From positions 139,202-203,201 of the forward strand of contig DATMFW010000067.1 in assembly GCA_035556655.1 (NCBI GenBank): DNA of 64,000 nt. Direction: 5' to 3'. Both the position numbers and the translations under genes were made by a program. The notes under the pieces were generated by a model. That model saw nothing but the letters and a program-made list of their open reading frames with translations. It was not told the DNA's origin and ran no database searches. This DNA comes from JBDSKH01 sp035556655. GTDB taxonomy: Bacteria; Actinomycetota; Actinomycetes; Actinomycetales; Microbacteriaceae. Of this stretch, positions 1 through 7,441 are shown piece by piece; positions within the stretch are counted from its first letter, which is position 1, and each line of letters opens with the position of its first letter.

Positions 1-1
1 G

Positions 2-280
2 ATCGCCGCCCTCGTCCAGTGCCATCTGCTGAGCTATCTCTATGTCGCGGTGCAGAACGGCATCGTCGTGGAGTCCTACACCGACGAGGCCACCGGAACG
101 CTCGAGACCGACGGGTCGGCCGGCCGGTTCCGCGAGGTGACGCTGCGACCGGTGGTGACAATCTCGGCGGGGGATCCGGAGGTGGCCCGGGCGATCCACG
201 GCGAGGCGAACCGGCTGTGCTTCATCGCCGCGAGCGTGAACTTCCCGGTGCGCCACGAGCCGACCATCCGGCTGGCCTGA
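2..280 (+). CDS. OsmC-family protein, C-terminal 92 residues (cut by window edge)
   Basis: The reading frame is open from the first bases of the window, so the N-terminal part lies outside. The visible part carries both cysteines expected of the OsmC/Ohr fold: one in the helix reading VQCHLLSYL near the left edge and one in NRLCFIAASVNFPV near the C-terminus. In this family such a pair reduces organic hydroperoxides using dihydrolipoyl or other thiols in the cytoplasm; whether this member is a true peroxidase or an uncharacterised relative cannot be told from the fragment. It ends at TGA 278-280, 91 bases before the ClgR/PopR-type regulator, which has its own promoter. Confidence 0.8.
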   Translation: MAALVQCHLLSYLYVAVQNGIVVESYTDEATGTLETDGSAGRFREVTLRPVVTISAGDPEVARAIHGEANRLCFIAASVNFPVRHEPTIRLA

Positions 281-303
281 CGCCGGCTGCGGGGCGTTCG
301 GCC

Positions 304-321
304 TGTCCGCTGAGAGCGAAG
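304..321. promoter_or_regulatory. ClgR-type operator
   Basis: The core CGCTGAGAGCG at 308-318, followed by AAG, fits the corynebacterial ClgR consensus WNNWCGCYNANRGCGWWS at all but one position (the base just before CGC is C rather than A/T). It sits 40-55 bases upstream of the -10 hexamer TAGTGT (360-365) of the downstream regulator gene. A direct repeat GTCGCGG (338-344 and 352-358) lies between the two. Position and match suggest autoregulation by the adjacent ClgR-like protein; this is inference from the motif. Confidence 0.55.
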
Positions 322-371
322 AGCCCGTGTACGACGTGTCGCGGGTCGGTCGTCGCGGTTAGTGTCGTGCC

Positions 372-668
372 ATGTTGCTGAGGTACGCGATCGGCGCGAC
401 GCTGCGCCGCATCCGGCTGGATCGTTCTCTCACGCTGCGCGTGGTCGCCGACGAGGCGCGCATCTCGATGCCCTACCTGTCCGAGATCGAACGCGGGCGC
501 AAAGAGGCCTCCAGCGAGATCCTCGCCGTGATCTGCGCCGCGCTCGGCATGACGGTGCTCGATCTGCTGCGCGAGGTGACGGAGGAGGCGGTGGTGATCG
601 ACCTGGCCGGACGCCGGGCCGAGCTGGCCCCGTCGGCCACGCGCGGCGTGGCGCTCAGCGCCGCGTAG
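372..668 (+). CDS. ClgR/PopR-type XRE-family transcriptional regulator
   Basis: A 98-residue protein that is essentially one XRE helix-turn-helix (about residues 8-68). The recognition-helix region reads YLSEIERGRKEASSEIL, the hallmark of ClgR and its paralogue PopR, which activate Clp protease genes in actinobacteria. The C-terminus ends in two alanines (VALSAA), like the ClpP degron reported for Streptomyces ClgR and PopR, so ClpP may control its level. The ATG is preceded at 6 bases by the -10 hexamer TAGTGT, implying a leaderless mRNA, and further upstream by a ClgR-like box. No clp gene is in the window, so the targets are unknown. The neighbouring OsmC gene fits a stress setting. It could be a paralogue rather than the main ClgR. 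Confidence 0.7.
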   Translation: MLLRYAIGATLRRIRLDRSLTLRVVADEARISMPYLSEIERGRKEASSEILAVICAALGMTVLDLLREVTEEAVVIDLAGRRAELAPSATRGVALSAA

Positions 669-676
669 CCCCCCGC

Positions 677-1717
677 TCAGTCCTCGGCCGGCGGTTCCCC
701 GGTCGGCGGCGCCGTGCTGTCCAGGCCCTGGTACAGGTCGGCGTAGTCCGCGTCGAGCGCGGTCAGCTGGTCGACGAGACCGTTGTACTCGTCGATGCGC
801 GCATTGAGGTCCGCGCGTTCCTTCTCCAGCGCCTGCTGCCTGGCCACGAGTGCGGCGCGCGCCCGATCGAACTCCTCCTGGCTGGTGAACCCGCCGGAAT
901 CGGCTTTCGCGTTGAACGCCGAGACGTCGGCGGTGTAGGCGGCCAGAGCGCTGTCGTACGCCGTCGAACGCTCCCCGACCTCCTTCTCCAGCGCCGCGAC
1001 CCGGTCGGCGAGCTCGTCGAGCTGCGCCTCGAGCTCGTCGAGCAGTGCCGTGGACTTCTCATCGAGCGCCAGCACGAGCGCCCGGTCATCGAAGTAGCGG
1101 TCGTAATGGGCCTCGAGCGCCGCGGGAAGGTCGCCGAACTCGGTGCCCAGCCGGGAGTGCCACTCGTCGGGCCACTGCGACTCGGAGTAGAGCTTCATGT
1201 CGTCGAATACCGGGTCGTCCTCCGGCAACGCGGACACGGCCTCCGCGACCAGTGCATCGACGGCGGTGCGTTCCTCTGGCGAGAGCCGAAGGTAGGCGGC
1301 GTGCAGCATCTCATGCGCCGCCGTGACCTCGATGGTGCCCTGCAGCCGGGGATCGGTGACCGCGAAGATGTAGATGTCGGTGCCGTCGAAGCACCCCAGG
1401 GTGCCCTCGGATTCCACGGCGCAGTCGTCGTTGAACTGCTCGGCCTCCTCGATGGCCGGGGTCGAGGCGAGGAAGATGAGGCGCCCGTTCTCGCTCATGC
1501 CGGTCGCGTCGGCGATGGCCACGATGTGGTCGGGTGAGGGCTGGGTGAGAACCGTCCACTGGTCCTGCAGCCACTGACCGCGCGAGCGGTCCCAGGGAGA
1601 GAGCACGAGGACCACGGCGAGGATCATCAGAACGCTGACGATTCCGAGCACGAGGGGCCAGCGCCGCGACCGCACGGGCGCCTGCGGCGTCGGCGTCAAC
1701 TGCCCCACTGCGGTCAT
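677..1717 (-). CDS. membrane-anchored putative zinc metallopeptidase with C-terminal coiled coil
   Basis: 346 residues. Residues 21-41 form one membrane segment after an arginine pair, so most of the protein should be outside the membrane. HEMLH at 135-139 matches the HExxH zinc motif; a possible third ligand, Glu193, lies in WHSRLGTEF about 55 residues later, as in gluzincins. Residues 215-325 are heptad-rich and alanine/glutamate-rich, a likely coiled coil, and the tail is proline-rich. Cys99 and Cys109 could form a disulfide. A TAGGCT hexamer (complement of 1724-1729) ends 6 bases before the ATG, indicating a leaderless transcript. It converges with the upstream regulator across 8 bases. 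Substrate unknown; the peptidase call rests on the motif only. Confidence 0.6.
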   Translation of the reverse strand: MTAVGQLTPTPQAPVRSRRWPLVLGIVSVLMILAVVLVLSPWDRSRGQWLQDQWTVLTQPSPDHIVAIADATGMSENGRLIFLASTPAIEEAEQFNDDCAVESEGTLGCFDGTDIYIFAVTDPRLQGTIEVTAAHEMLHAAYLRLSPEERTAVDALVAEAVSALPEDDPVFDDMKLYSESQWPDEWHSRLGTEFGDLPAALEAHYDRYFDDRALVLALDEKSTALLDELEAQLDELADRVAALEKEVGERSTAYDSALAAYTADVSAFNAKADSGGFTSQEEFDRARAALVARQQALEKERADLNARIDEYNGLVDQLTALDADYADLYQGLDSTAPPTGEPPAED

Positions 1718-1759
1718 GCTCTGAGCCTAGACACAGTTGCGATACGCAAGGATAGGCGG

Positions 1760-2719
1760 ATGCGCCTGTCCTCCTTCGCCGCCCTCGTGGCCGCGCCCGT
1801 GCTCGTCGTCGGCCTCGTCGCATGCTCGGGCGAGCCGCAGACCGAGGGGCCCGGCACCGTCGGAACCGACACCCCGGCGGCCTGCGCGCCGAGCGGTCCC
1901 ATCTCGGAGGCGGTCAGCGTCTCGGACGACGTCGGCACCGAGCCCACCGTCGACTTCAACGCGCCACTTTCGCTGCCCGCCGTGCAGCGCACGGTGATCA
2001 CGGACGGCGACGGCGCCGAGCTGCAGGACGGCGCCACGGCCAAGATCCACTTCACCGTCTACAACGGCGAGACCGGCGACCGGCTCGACTCGACCGGCTA
2101 CGAGCCGACCGGTCTGTTCGAGGCGACCCTCGATGACACGGTGCTGTTGTCGGGTCTGGTGCAGACGCTGCGCTGCACGACCGTCGGATCGCGGGTCGTC
2201 GGTGTCGTCCCGCCGTCCGCGGCGTTCGGGGATGCCGGCAACGACCAGATCGGGGTCGGCCCGGGTCAGTCGGTGGTCTTCATCGTCGATGTCGTCGATG
2301 TCGTGGAACCCCTGAAGCCCGCCGCCTGGACGTCGGACGTGCCCGAGGTGGTCTTCGGATCCGACGGGACCCCGACGGTGACGTTGCCCGCCGGTGATCC
2401 GCCCGCCGAACTGCTCATGGACGTCATCGAGAAGGGCGACGGTGAGACCGTCACCGCCTCCGACGCCCCGAAGCTGGACTACCAGGGCACCAGCTGGGAC
2501 ACCGGGGAGGTGTTCGACCAGAGCTTCGGCGGCGACCCGATCGCCCTGCCGGCGACCCAGTACGTCAAGGGGTTCACGGCGGCGATCCTCGGCCAGAAGG
2601 TGGGCTCGACGCTGCTGGTCAGCATCCCGCCGGACTACGCCTACGGACCCGACGCGAACGCGCACCCCCTCGGCGGCCAGACCCTGCTCTTCGTCATCGA
2701 GATCCTCTCGATCAGCTAG
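1760..2719 (+). CDS. FKBP-type peptidyl-prolyl isomerase lipoprotein, two FKBP domains
   Basis: 319 residues. The N-terminus is a lipoprotein signal ending in the lipobox LVAC, so the mature protein should be tethered to the outer face of the membrane. Two FKBP modules follow, roughly residues 80-190 and 205-319; the second keeps the typical FDQSF, GFTAAILGQKVGS and IPPDYAYG elements, the first (TGLFEATL, PPSAAFGD) is more divergent and may be inactive. Such proteins help fold secreted proteins by isomerising Xaa-Pro bonds. The ATG follows an AAGGA ribosome-binding site at 1748-1752. It lies just upstream of dxr on the same strand, but dxr has its own -10 element in the 21-base gap. Confidence 0.85.
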   Translation: MRLSSFAALVAAPVLVVGLVACSGEPQTEGPGTVGTDTPAACAPSGPISEAVSVSDDVGTEPTVDFNAPLSLPAVQRTVITDGDGAELQDGATAKIHFTVYNGETGDRLDSTGYEPTGLFEATLDDTVLLSGLVQTLRCTTVGSRVVGVVPPSAAFGDAGNDQIGVGPGQSVVFIVDVVDVVEPLKPAAWTSDVPEVVFGSDGTPTVTLPAGDPPAELLMDVIEKGDGETVTASDAPKLDYQGTSWDTGEVFDQSFGGDPIALPATQYVKGFTAAILGQKVGSTLLVSIPPDYAYGPDANAHPLGGQTLLFVIEILSIS

Positions 2720-2740
2720 GCATCTCGTAGGGTTCCGGGT

Positions 2741-3814
2741 ATGCGCCGCGTCCTGATCCTCGGTTCGACAGGCTCGATCGGCACCCAGGCGCTCGACGTC
2801 ATCCGCTCCCACCCCGACCGCTTCGAGGTCGTGGGTCTGGCGGCCGGGCGCGACGCCACGGGTCTCGCGGCGCAGGCGCGCGAGTTCGGCACCCGCACCG
2901 CCCTCGGCATCGAGGATGCCGTGGCGCTCGTGCGCGAGACCCCCGCCGATGTCGTGCTGAACGGGATCACCGGCTCGGTTGGCCTCGCCGCCACGCTCGC
3001 CGCCCTCGAGACCGGTGCCACGCTCGCGCTGGCCAACAAGGAGAGCCTGATCGTGGGTGGCGCGCTCGTGACGGATGCCGCGCGCCCCGGGCAGATCGTG
3101 CCGGTCGACTCCGAGCATTCCGCGATCGCGCAGGCGCTGCGTGCGGGGGCGCAGGCCGAGGTCCGCCGCCTGGTGCTCACGGCATCCGGGGGTCCGTTCC
3201 GGGGGCGCAGCCGCACCGCGCTGGAACAGGTGACGCCCGCGGAGGCGCTCGCGCATCCGACCTGGGACATGGGGCTGGTGGTGACCACGAACTCCTCGAC
3301 GCTGGTGAACAAGGGGCTCGAGGTGATCGAGGCGCACCTGCTGTTCGAGATTCCCTACGACCGCATCGAGGTGGCCGTGCATCCGCAGTCGATCGTGCAC
3401 TCGATGGTCGAGTTCGTCGACGGCTCGACGATCGCGCAGGCCAGCCCGCCCGACATGCGGCTGCCGATCTCGCTCGGACTCGACTGGCCGAACCGGGTGC
3501 CGGGGGTGGGCGTGCCGCTGGACTGGACGACGGCGCAGACCTGGAGCTTCGAGCCCCTCGACGACGACGCGTTCCCCGCCGTCCGGCTGGCGAAACGAGT
3601 GGGCACCGCGGGAGCGACCTTCCCGGCGGTGTTCAACGCGGCCAACGAGCAGGCGGTGGCGGCGTTCCACGCCGGGCGCATCCCGTGGCTCGGGATCCTC
3701 GACACCGTCGAGCGCGTCGTGGACTCCCACGAGCCGGAACCGCTCACCCTCGAGGGGGTTCTCGAGGCCGAGGCGTGGGCACGGCGCACCGCCGACGCCA
3801 TACTGGAGGCATGA
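2741..3814 (+). CDS. dxr: 1-deoxy-D-xylulose 5-phosphate reductoisomerase
   Basis: Converts DXP to MEP with NADPH, the first committed step of the non-mevalonate isoprenoid pathway. Visible motifs: GSTGSIG (8-14) of the NADPH-binding fold, ANKESL (98-103), SEHSA (124-128) with metal and substrate ligands, ASGGPF (148-153), HPTWDMG (172-178) and NSSTLVNKGLEVIEA (184-198). At 357 residues it is a little shorter than most family members. The hexamer TAGGGT at 2728-2733 ends 7 bases before the ATG, suggesting a leaderless mRNA. It overlaps the DUF2330 gene by ATGA, and ispG, another enzyme of the same pathway, lies 2.5 kb downstream with rip1 between, the usual actinobacterial order. Confidence 0.97.
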   Translation: MRRVLILGSTGSIGTQALDVIRSHPDRFEVVGLAAGRDATGLAAQAREFGTRTALGIEDAVALVRETPADVVLNGITGSVGLAATLAALETGATLALANKESLIVGGALVTDAARPGQIVPVDSEHSAIAQALRAGAQAEVRRLVLTASGGPFRGRSRTALEQVTPAEALAHPTWDMGLVVTTNSSTLVNKGLEVIEAHLLFEIPYDRIEVAVHPQSIVHSMVEFVDGSTIAQASPPDMRLPISLGLDWPNRVPGVGVPLDWTTAQTWSFEPLDDDAFPAVRLAKRVGTAGATFPAVFNAANEQAVAAFHAGRIPWLGILDTVERVVDSHEPEPLTLEGVLEAEAWARRTADAILEA

Positions 3815-4848
3815 GGCAGGCAAGCAGAGCACGGTTCCTCTCGATCGTGCCCGTCGCGGCGATCCTGCTCGGATTCCAGATCGCCGCCCCCGCTGCGGCC
3901 TGCGCCTGCGGGGCACCCGCCCCGCGACCCGGGCAGGACGTGATCGTCGACAAGGAGCACGCGATCCTGTCCTGGGATGGGGGGCGGGAGCGCATCGAAC
4001 TGCTGCTCGACATGCTCACCGACGCGGACGACGTCGGCCTGATCTTCCCGACGCCCGCCCCGGCGACGGTGACCGCCGGCGATCGCGAGACGTTCGTGCA
4101 GATCGAGGAGGCGATCCAGCCCAAGCAGGTGATCGTCGACGACTGGTGGGCCGGCGACTACGGCGACGGGTCGGCGGGCGGTGCCCCGCCGAACGTGATC
4201 GACCAGGTCCAGCTCGGGCCCGTTCAGGCGACGACGCTCGAGGCCTCCGACACCGAGGGGCTGACCGACTGGCTGGACGCCAACGGCTACGCGATCCGCG
4301 ATGAGATCGCGGCGGGCCTGCAGGACTACATCGAGCGCGGCTGGTTCTTCGTGGCCCTGAAGCTGACCAGTGACGTCCCGCTGGAGGGCGGGCTCGACCC
4401 GATCGCGTTCACGTTCGACTCCGACCAGCTGGTCTACCCGATGGAGCTGTCGCGCCACGCCACGACCCTGCAGCGGGCGCGGTTGTACGTCTTCCAGGAT
4501 CACCGCGCCCGGGTGGCGGGGCTCGAGGATCCGACGCCGATGCTTCCCGGGGAGGAGACCGTGTGGGCCGGGCCCGCCCCGGACGGGCTGGAGACCCTCG
4601 GCGACTACCTGACGGTCGTCGACCTCACGTTCGAGTCGCCGGCCAGCCAGATCCCCGGCGACCTGCTCGTCGTGCAGGCCGGAGACGACGAGCCGCTGCA
4701 ACCGGCCTACACCGTGACCCGGCCGGTGACCGTGTTCGGGGTGCCGTTCGGCGTCGCGGTGATCCTCGGTGCCGCGGCCGCGATCCTCGTGCTCTTCGCG
4801 CTCGGCAGCCTGATCGCCCGCGCCCTGCGGCCGCAGCGCCGCTCGTAG
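3811..4848 (+). CDS. DUF2330-family membrane-anchored protein
   Basis: 345 residues. Starts at the ATG that overlaps the dxr stop (ATGA), so it is translated with dxr. A signal peptide (about 1-30) ends in the cysteine-rich stretch AAACACGAP; the family typically has this CxCG element right after cleavage. The long central domain is acidic with repeated tryptophans, and one hydrophobic segment near the C-terminus (about 316-338) is followed by an arginine-rich tail (RPQRRS), so the domain faces outward with the tail in the cytoplasm. Function unknown for the family. Its fixed place between dxr and the site-2 protease gene hints at an envelope role, but that is only context. Confidence 0.75.
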   Translation: MRQASRARFLSIVPVAAILLGFQIAAPAAACACGAPAPRPGQDVIVDKEHAILSWDGGRERIELLLDMLTDADDVGLIFPTPAPATVTAGDRETFVQIEEAIQPKQVIVDDWWAGDYGDGSAGGAPPNVIDQVQLGPVQATTLEASDTEGLTDWLDANGYAIRDEIAAGLQDYIERGWFFVALKLTSDVPLEGGLDPIAFTFDSDQLVYPMELSRHATTLQRARLYVFQDHRARVAGLEDPTPMLPGEETVWAGPAPDGLETLGDYLTVVDLTFESPASQIPGDLLVVQAGDDEPLQPAYTVTRPVTVFGVPFGVAVILGAAAAILVLFALGSLIARALRPQRRS

Positions 4849-4898
4849 CCCCAACGGGGTCAGGCGGCGCCAAGCCGCCGTCCCGTACCCTCGACGAC

Positions 4899-6227
4899 GT
4901 GGAAACCGTGCTGCTCTACGTGCTGGGCATCCTGCTGATCCTGGTGGGTCTCACCGTCTCGATCGGGCTCCACGAGATCGGCCACCTCGTTCCGGCGAAG
5001 AAGTTCGGCGTGAAGGTCGGCCAATACATGATCGGCTTCGGTCCGACGATCTGGAAGCGCAAGTTCGGAGAGACCGAGTACGGGTTCAAGGCGCTGCCGC
5101 TCGGCGGCTACATCTCGATGGCCGGGATGTTCCCGCCGGCGCGGAAGGGCGGCAAGCCGCGCACCGCATCCACCGGGTTCTTCGACACGCTCGTGCAGGA
5201 CGCGCGCGACACGACGAGAGACCAGGTGTCGGCGGGCGAAGAGGACCGGGTGTTCTACAAGCTCCCGGTGTGGAAGCGCATCATCGTGATGCTCGGCGGC
5301 CCGGCGATGAACCTGCTCATCGCGATCGCCCTGTACGCGGTGGTGATCTGCGGGTTCGGACTGCCGCAGACCTCGCTGACCGTCGGCAGCGTGTCGGAGT
5401 GCATCATCCCCGCCGGGTCGGACCGCACCGAGTGCAGCGATTCCGACGAGCCCGCTCCGGCGGCCGCCGCGGGCGTGCAGGCGGGCGATCGCATCGTGAG
5501 CATCGACGGCGAGCCGGCCGAGAGCTGGGATGCGGCGACCGCCGTGATCCGCGCATCCGGTGGCCAGGCGGTCACCCTCGTCGTGGAGCGGAACGGGTCC
5601 GATGTGACCCTCGAGCTCACCCCGGTGCTCACCGAGCGCCCGGTGTTCGACGACAAGGGCGAGCCGGTGCGGGATGCGAACGGCGACCCGGTGACCGAGA
5701 CGGTCGGGCTCATCGGCATCACCTCCGCGTACGTCAACGTGCCGCAGCCGGTGACGGCGGTGCTGCCGGCGGTCGGCGACAACATCGTCGCGGTGGGCAA
5801 GATCATCGTGACGCTCCCGCAGCGGCTCTGGCAGGTCGGCGAGGCCGCCTTCGGAGGCGCGGAGCGCGACCCGAACGGCCCGATCGGCGTCATCGGGATC
5901 GGGCGCCTGGCGGGGGAGATCACCAGCTACGAGGACGCCCCGATCGTGGACCGCATCGCGCAGCTGACCGGCATGCTGGCGAGTCTCAACGTGGCGCTGT
6001 TCGTGTTCAACCTGATCCCGCTGCTGCCGCTCGACGGCGGACACGTAGCGGGCGCGCTCTGGGAGGCCCTGCGCCGCCGGGTGGCGAAGATCTTCAAGCG
6101 GCCCGACCCGGGCCCGGTCGACACCGCGCGGCTGGTGCCCATCACGCTCGTGGTGACGGGCGTTCTCGGCGTGATGACCCTGCTGCTGGTCTACGCCGAC
6201 ATCGTCAATCCGATCACCTTCTTCTAG
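4899..6227 (+). CDS. M50 site-2 protease (Rip1/RseP family)
   Basis: 442-residue intramembrane zinc protease. HEIGH at 25-29 in the first membrane segment supplies two histidine ligands and the catalytic glutamate; NLIPLLPLDGGH (371-382) holds the aspartate ligand. A PDZ domain spans about 185-245 (GVQAGDRIVSIDGEPAESW). In actinobacteria the orthologue Rip1 (Rv2869c) cleaves anti-sigma factors after a first cut outside the membrane. The GTG start at 4899 is chosen because it opens the first membrane helix and is preceded at 7 bases by TACCCT (4886-4891), a leaderless promoter signature; an in-frame extension upstream overlaps the DUF2330 gene and has no family similarity. Confidence 0.93.
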   Translation: METVLLYVLGILLILVGLTVSIGLHEIGHLVPAKKFGVKVGQYMIGFGPTIWKRKFGETEYGFKALPLGGYISMAGMFPPARKGGKPRTASTGFFDTLVQDARDTTRDQVSAGEEDRVFYKLPVWKRIIVMLGGPAMNLLIAIALYAVVICGFGLPQTSLTVGSVSECIIPAGSDRTECSDSDEPAPAAAAGVQAGDRIVSIDGEPAESWDAATAVIRASGGQAVTLVVERNGSDVTLELTPVLTERPVFDDKGEPVRDANGDPVTETVGLIGITSAYVNVPQPVTAVLPAVGDNIVAVGKIIVTLPQRLWQVGEAAFGGAERDPNGPIGVIGIGRLAGEITSYEDAPIVDRIAQLTGMLASLNVALFVFNLIPLLPLDGGHVAGALWEALRRRVAKIFKRPDPGPVDTARLVPITLVVTGVLGVMTLLLVYADIVNPITFF

Positions 6228-6280
6228 GCGGCGCGGTGCGCGCCCAGCACATCACCGGCCGGGCGAAATAGGCTGGGCGT

Positions 6281-7432
6281 GTGCCAGCAGTGAACATCGG
6301 GATGCCGGCGTCAGCCCCCGAGACCCTCGCGCCCCGCCGGAAGTCGCGGCAGATCTCCGTCGGCAAGGTCCTGGTCGGCGGCGACGCCCCGGTCAGCGTC
6401 CAGTCGATGACGACGACCCCCACCACGAACATCAACGCCACGCTGCAGCAGATCGCCGAGCTCACCGCCTCCGGCTGCGACATCGTGCGGGTCGCGGTGC
6501 CGTCACAGGACGACGCCGACGTGTTGCACATCATCGCGAAGAAGTCGCAGATCCCGGTGATCGCCGACATCCACTTCCAGCCCAAGTACGTCTTCCAGGC
6601 GATCGATGCCGGGTGCGGTGCGGTGCGTGTGAATCCGGGCAACATCCGCAAGTTCGACGACCAGGTGGGCGCGATCGCGAAGGCCGCGAAGGATGCCGGG
6701 GTCAGCATCCGGATCGGCGTCAACGCGGGCTCGCTCGACCCGCGCCTGTTGCAGAAGTACGGCAAGGCCACCCCCGAGGCGCTCGTGGAGAGCGCCGTAT
6801 GGGAGGCGTCGCTGTTCGAGGAACACGACTTCCACGATTTCAAGATCTCGGTGAAGCACAACGACCCGATCGTGATGGTCAAGGCCTACCGGCTGCTCGC
6901 CGAGCGCGGCGACTGGCCGCTGCACCTCGGGGTGACGGAGGCCGGGCCCGAGTTCCAGGGCACCATCAAGAGCGCGACGGCGTTCGGCATCCTGCTGAGC
7001 GAGGGCATCGGCGACACCATCCGCGTCTCGCTCAGCGCCCCGCCCGCGCAGGAGGTCAAGGTGGGGCTGCAGATCCTCCAGAGCCTCAACCTGCGCGAGC
7101 GCAAGCTCGAGATCGTGTCGTGCCCGTCCTGCGGGCGCGCCCAGGTCGACGTCTACACGCTGGCAAACGACGTCACCGCGGGGCTCGAGGGCATGACCGT
7201 GCCGCTGCGGGTCGCCGTGATGGGATGCGTCGTCAACGGTCCGGGCGAGGCGCGTGAGGCGGACCTCGGCGTGGCATCGGGCAACGGCAAGGGCCAGATC
7301 TTCGTCAAGGGCGAGGTCATCAAGACGGTGCCGGAGGCCGAGATCGTGCAGACGCTGATCGCCGAGGCCAACCGGCTCGCGGCCGAGATGCCGCCCGGTG
7401 CATCGGGCACCCCCGAGGTCGTCACGGTCTAG
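6281..7432 (+). CDS. ispG: 4-hydroxy-3-methylbut-2-enyl diphosphate synthase (flavodoxin)
   Basis: Converts MEcPP to HMBPP, the penultimate MEP-pathway step, using a [4Fe-4S] cluster. The three cluster cysteines are visible as C281 and C284 (CPSCGR) and C316 (MGCVVNGPGE), with E323 as the expected fourth ligand. The TIM-barrel part carries VSVQSMTTTPTTN near residue 40 and IRIGVNAGSLD near 143. 383 residues is normal. GTG start, with the -10 hexamer TAGGCT (6269-6274) 6 bases upstream. Its TAG stop codon (7430-7432) is itself the first half of the putative -10 hexamer of the next gene. Confidence 0.97.
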   Translation: MPAVNIGMPASAPETLAPRRKSRQISVGKVLVGGDAPVSVQSMTTTPTTNINATLQQIAELTASGCDIVRVAVPSQDDADVLHIIAKKSQIPVIADIHFQPKYVFQAIDAGCGAVRVNPGNIRKFDDQVGAIAKAAKDAGVSIRIGVNAGSLDPRLLQKYGKATPEALVESAVWEASLFEEHDFHDFKISVKHNDPIVMVKAYRLLAERGDWPLHLGVTEAGPEFQGTIKSATAFGILLSEGIGDTIRVSLSAPPAQEVKVGLQILQSLNLRERKLEIVSCPSCGRAQVDVYTLANDVTAGLEGMTVPLRVAVMGCVVNGPGEAREADLGVASGNGKGQIFVKGEVIKTVPEAEIVQTLIAEANRLAAEMPPGASGTPEVVTV

Positions 7433-7441
7433 TCTGGCGCC

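Noticed and set aside
2761..2780. GGTTCGACAGGCTCGATCGG in dxr, similar to the dispersed Microbacteriaceae repeat
   Set aside because: It encodes the conserved GSTGSIG motif of Dxr, so the similarity is coincidental.
1727..3916. 729-codon open frame on the minus strand across the FKBP and dxr genes
   Set aside because: Arginine/glycine/histidine-rich translation without domains, opposite two clear genes; a typical high-GC shadow frame.
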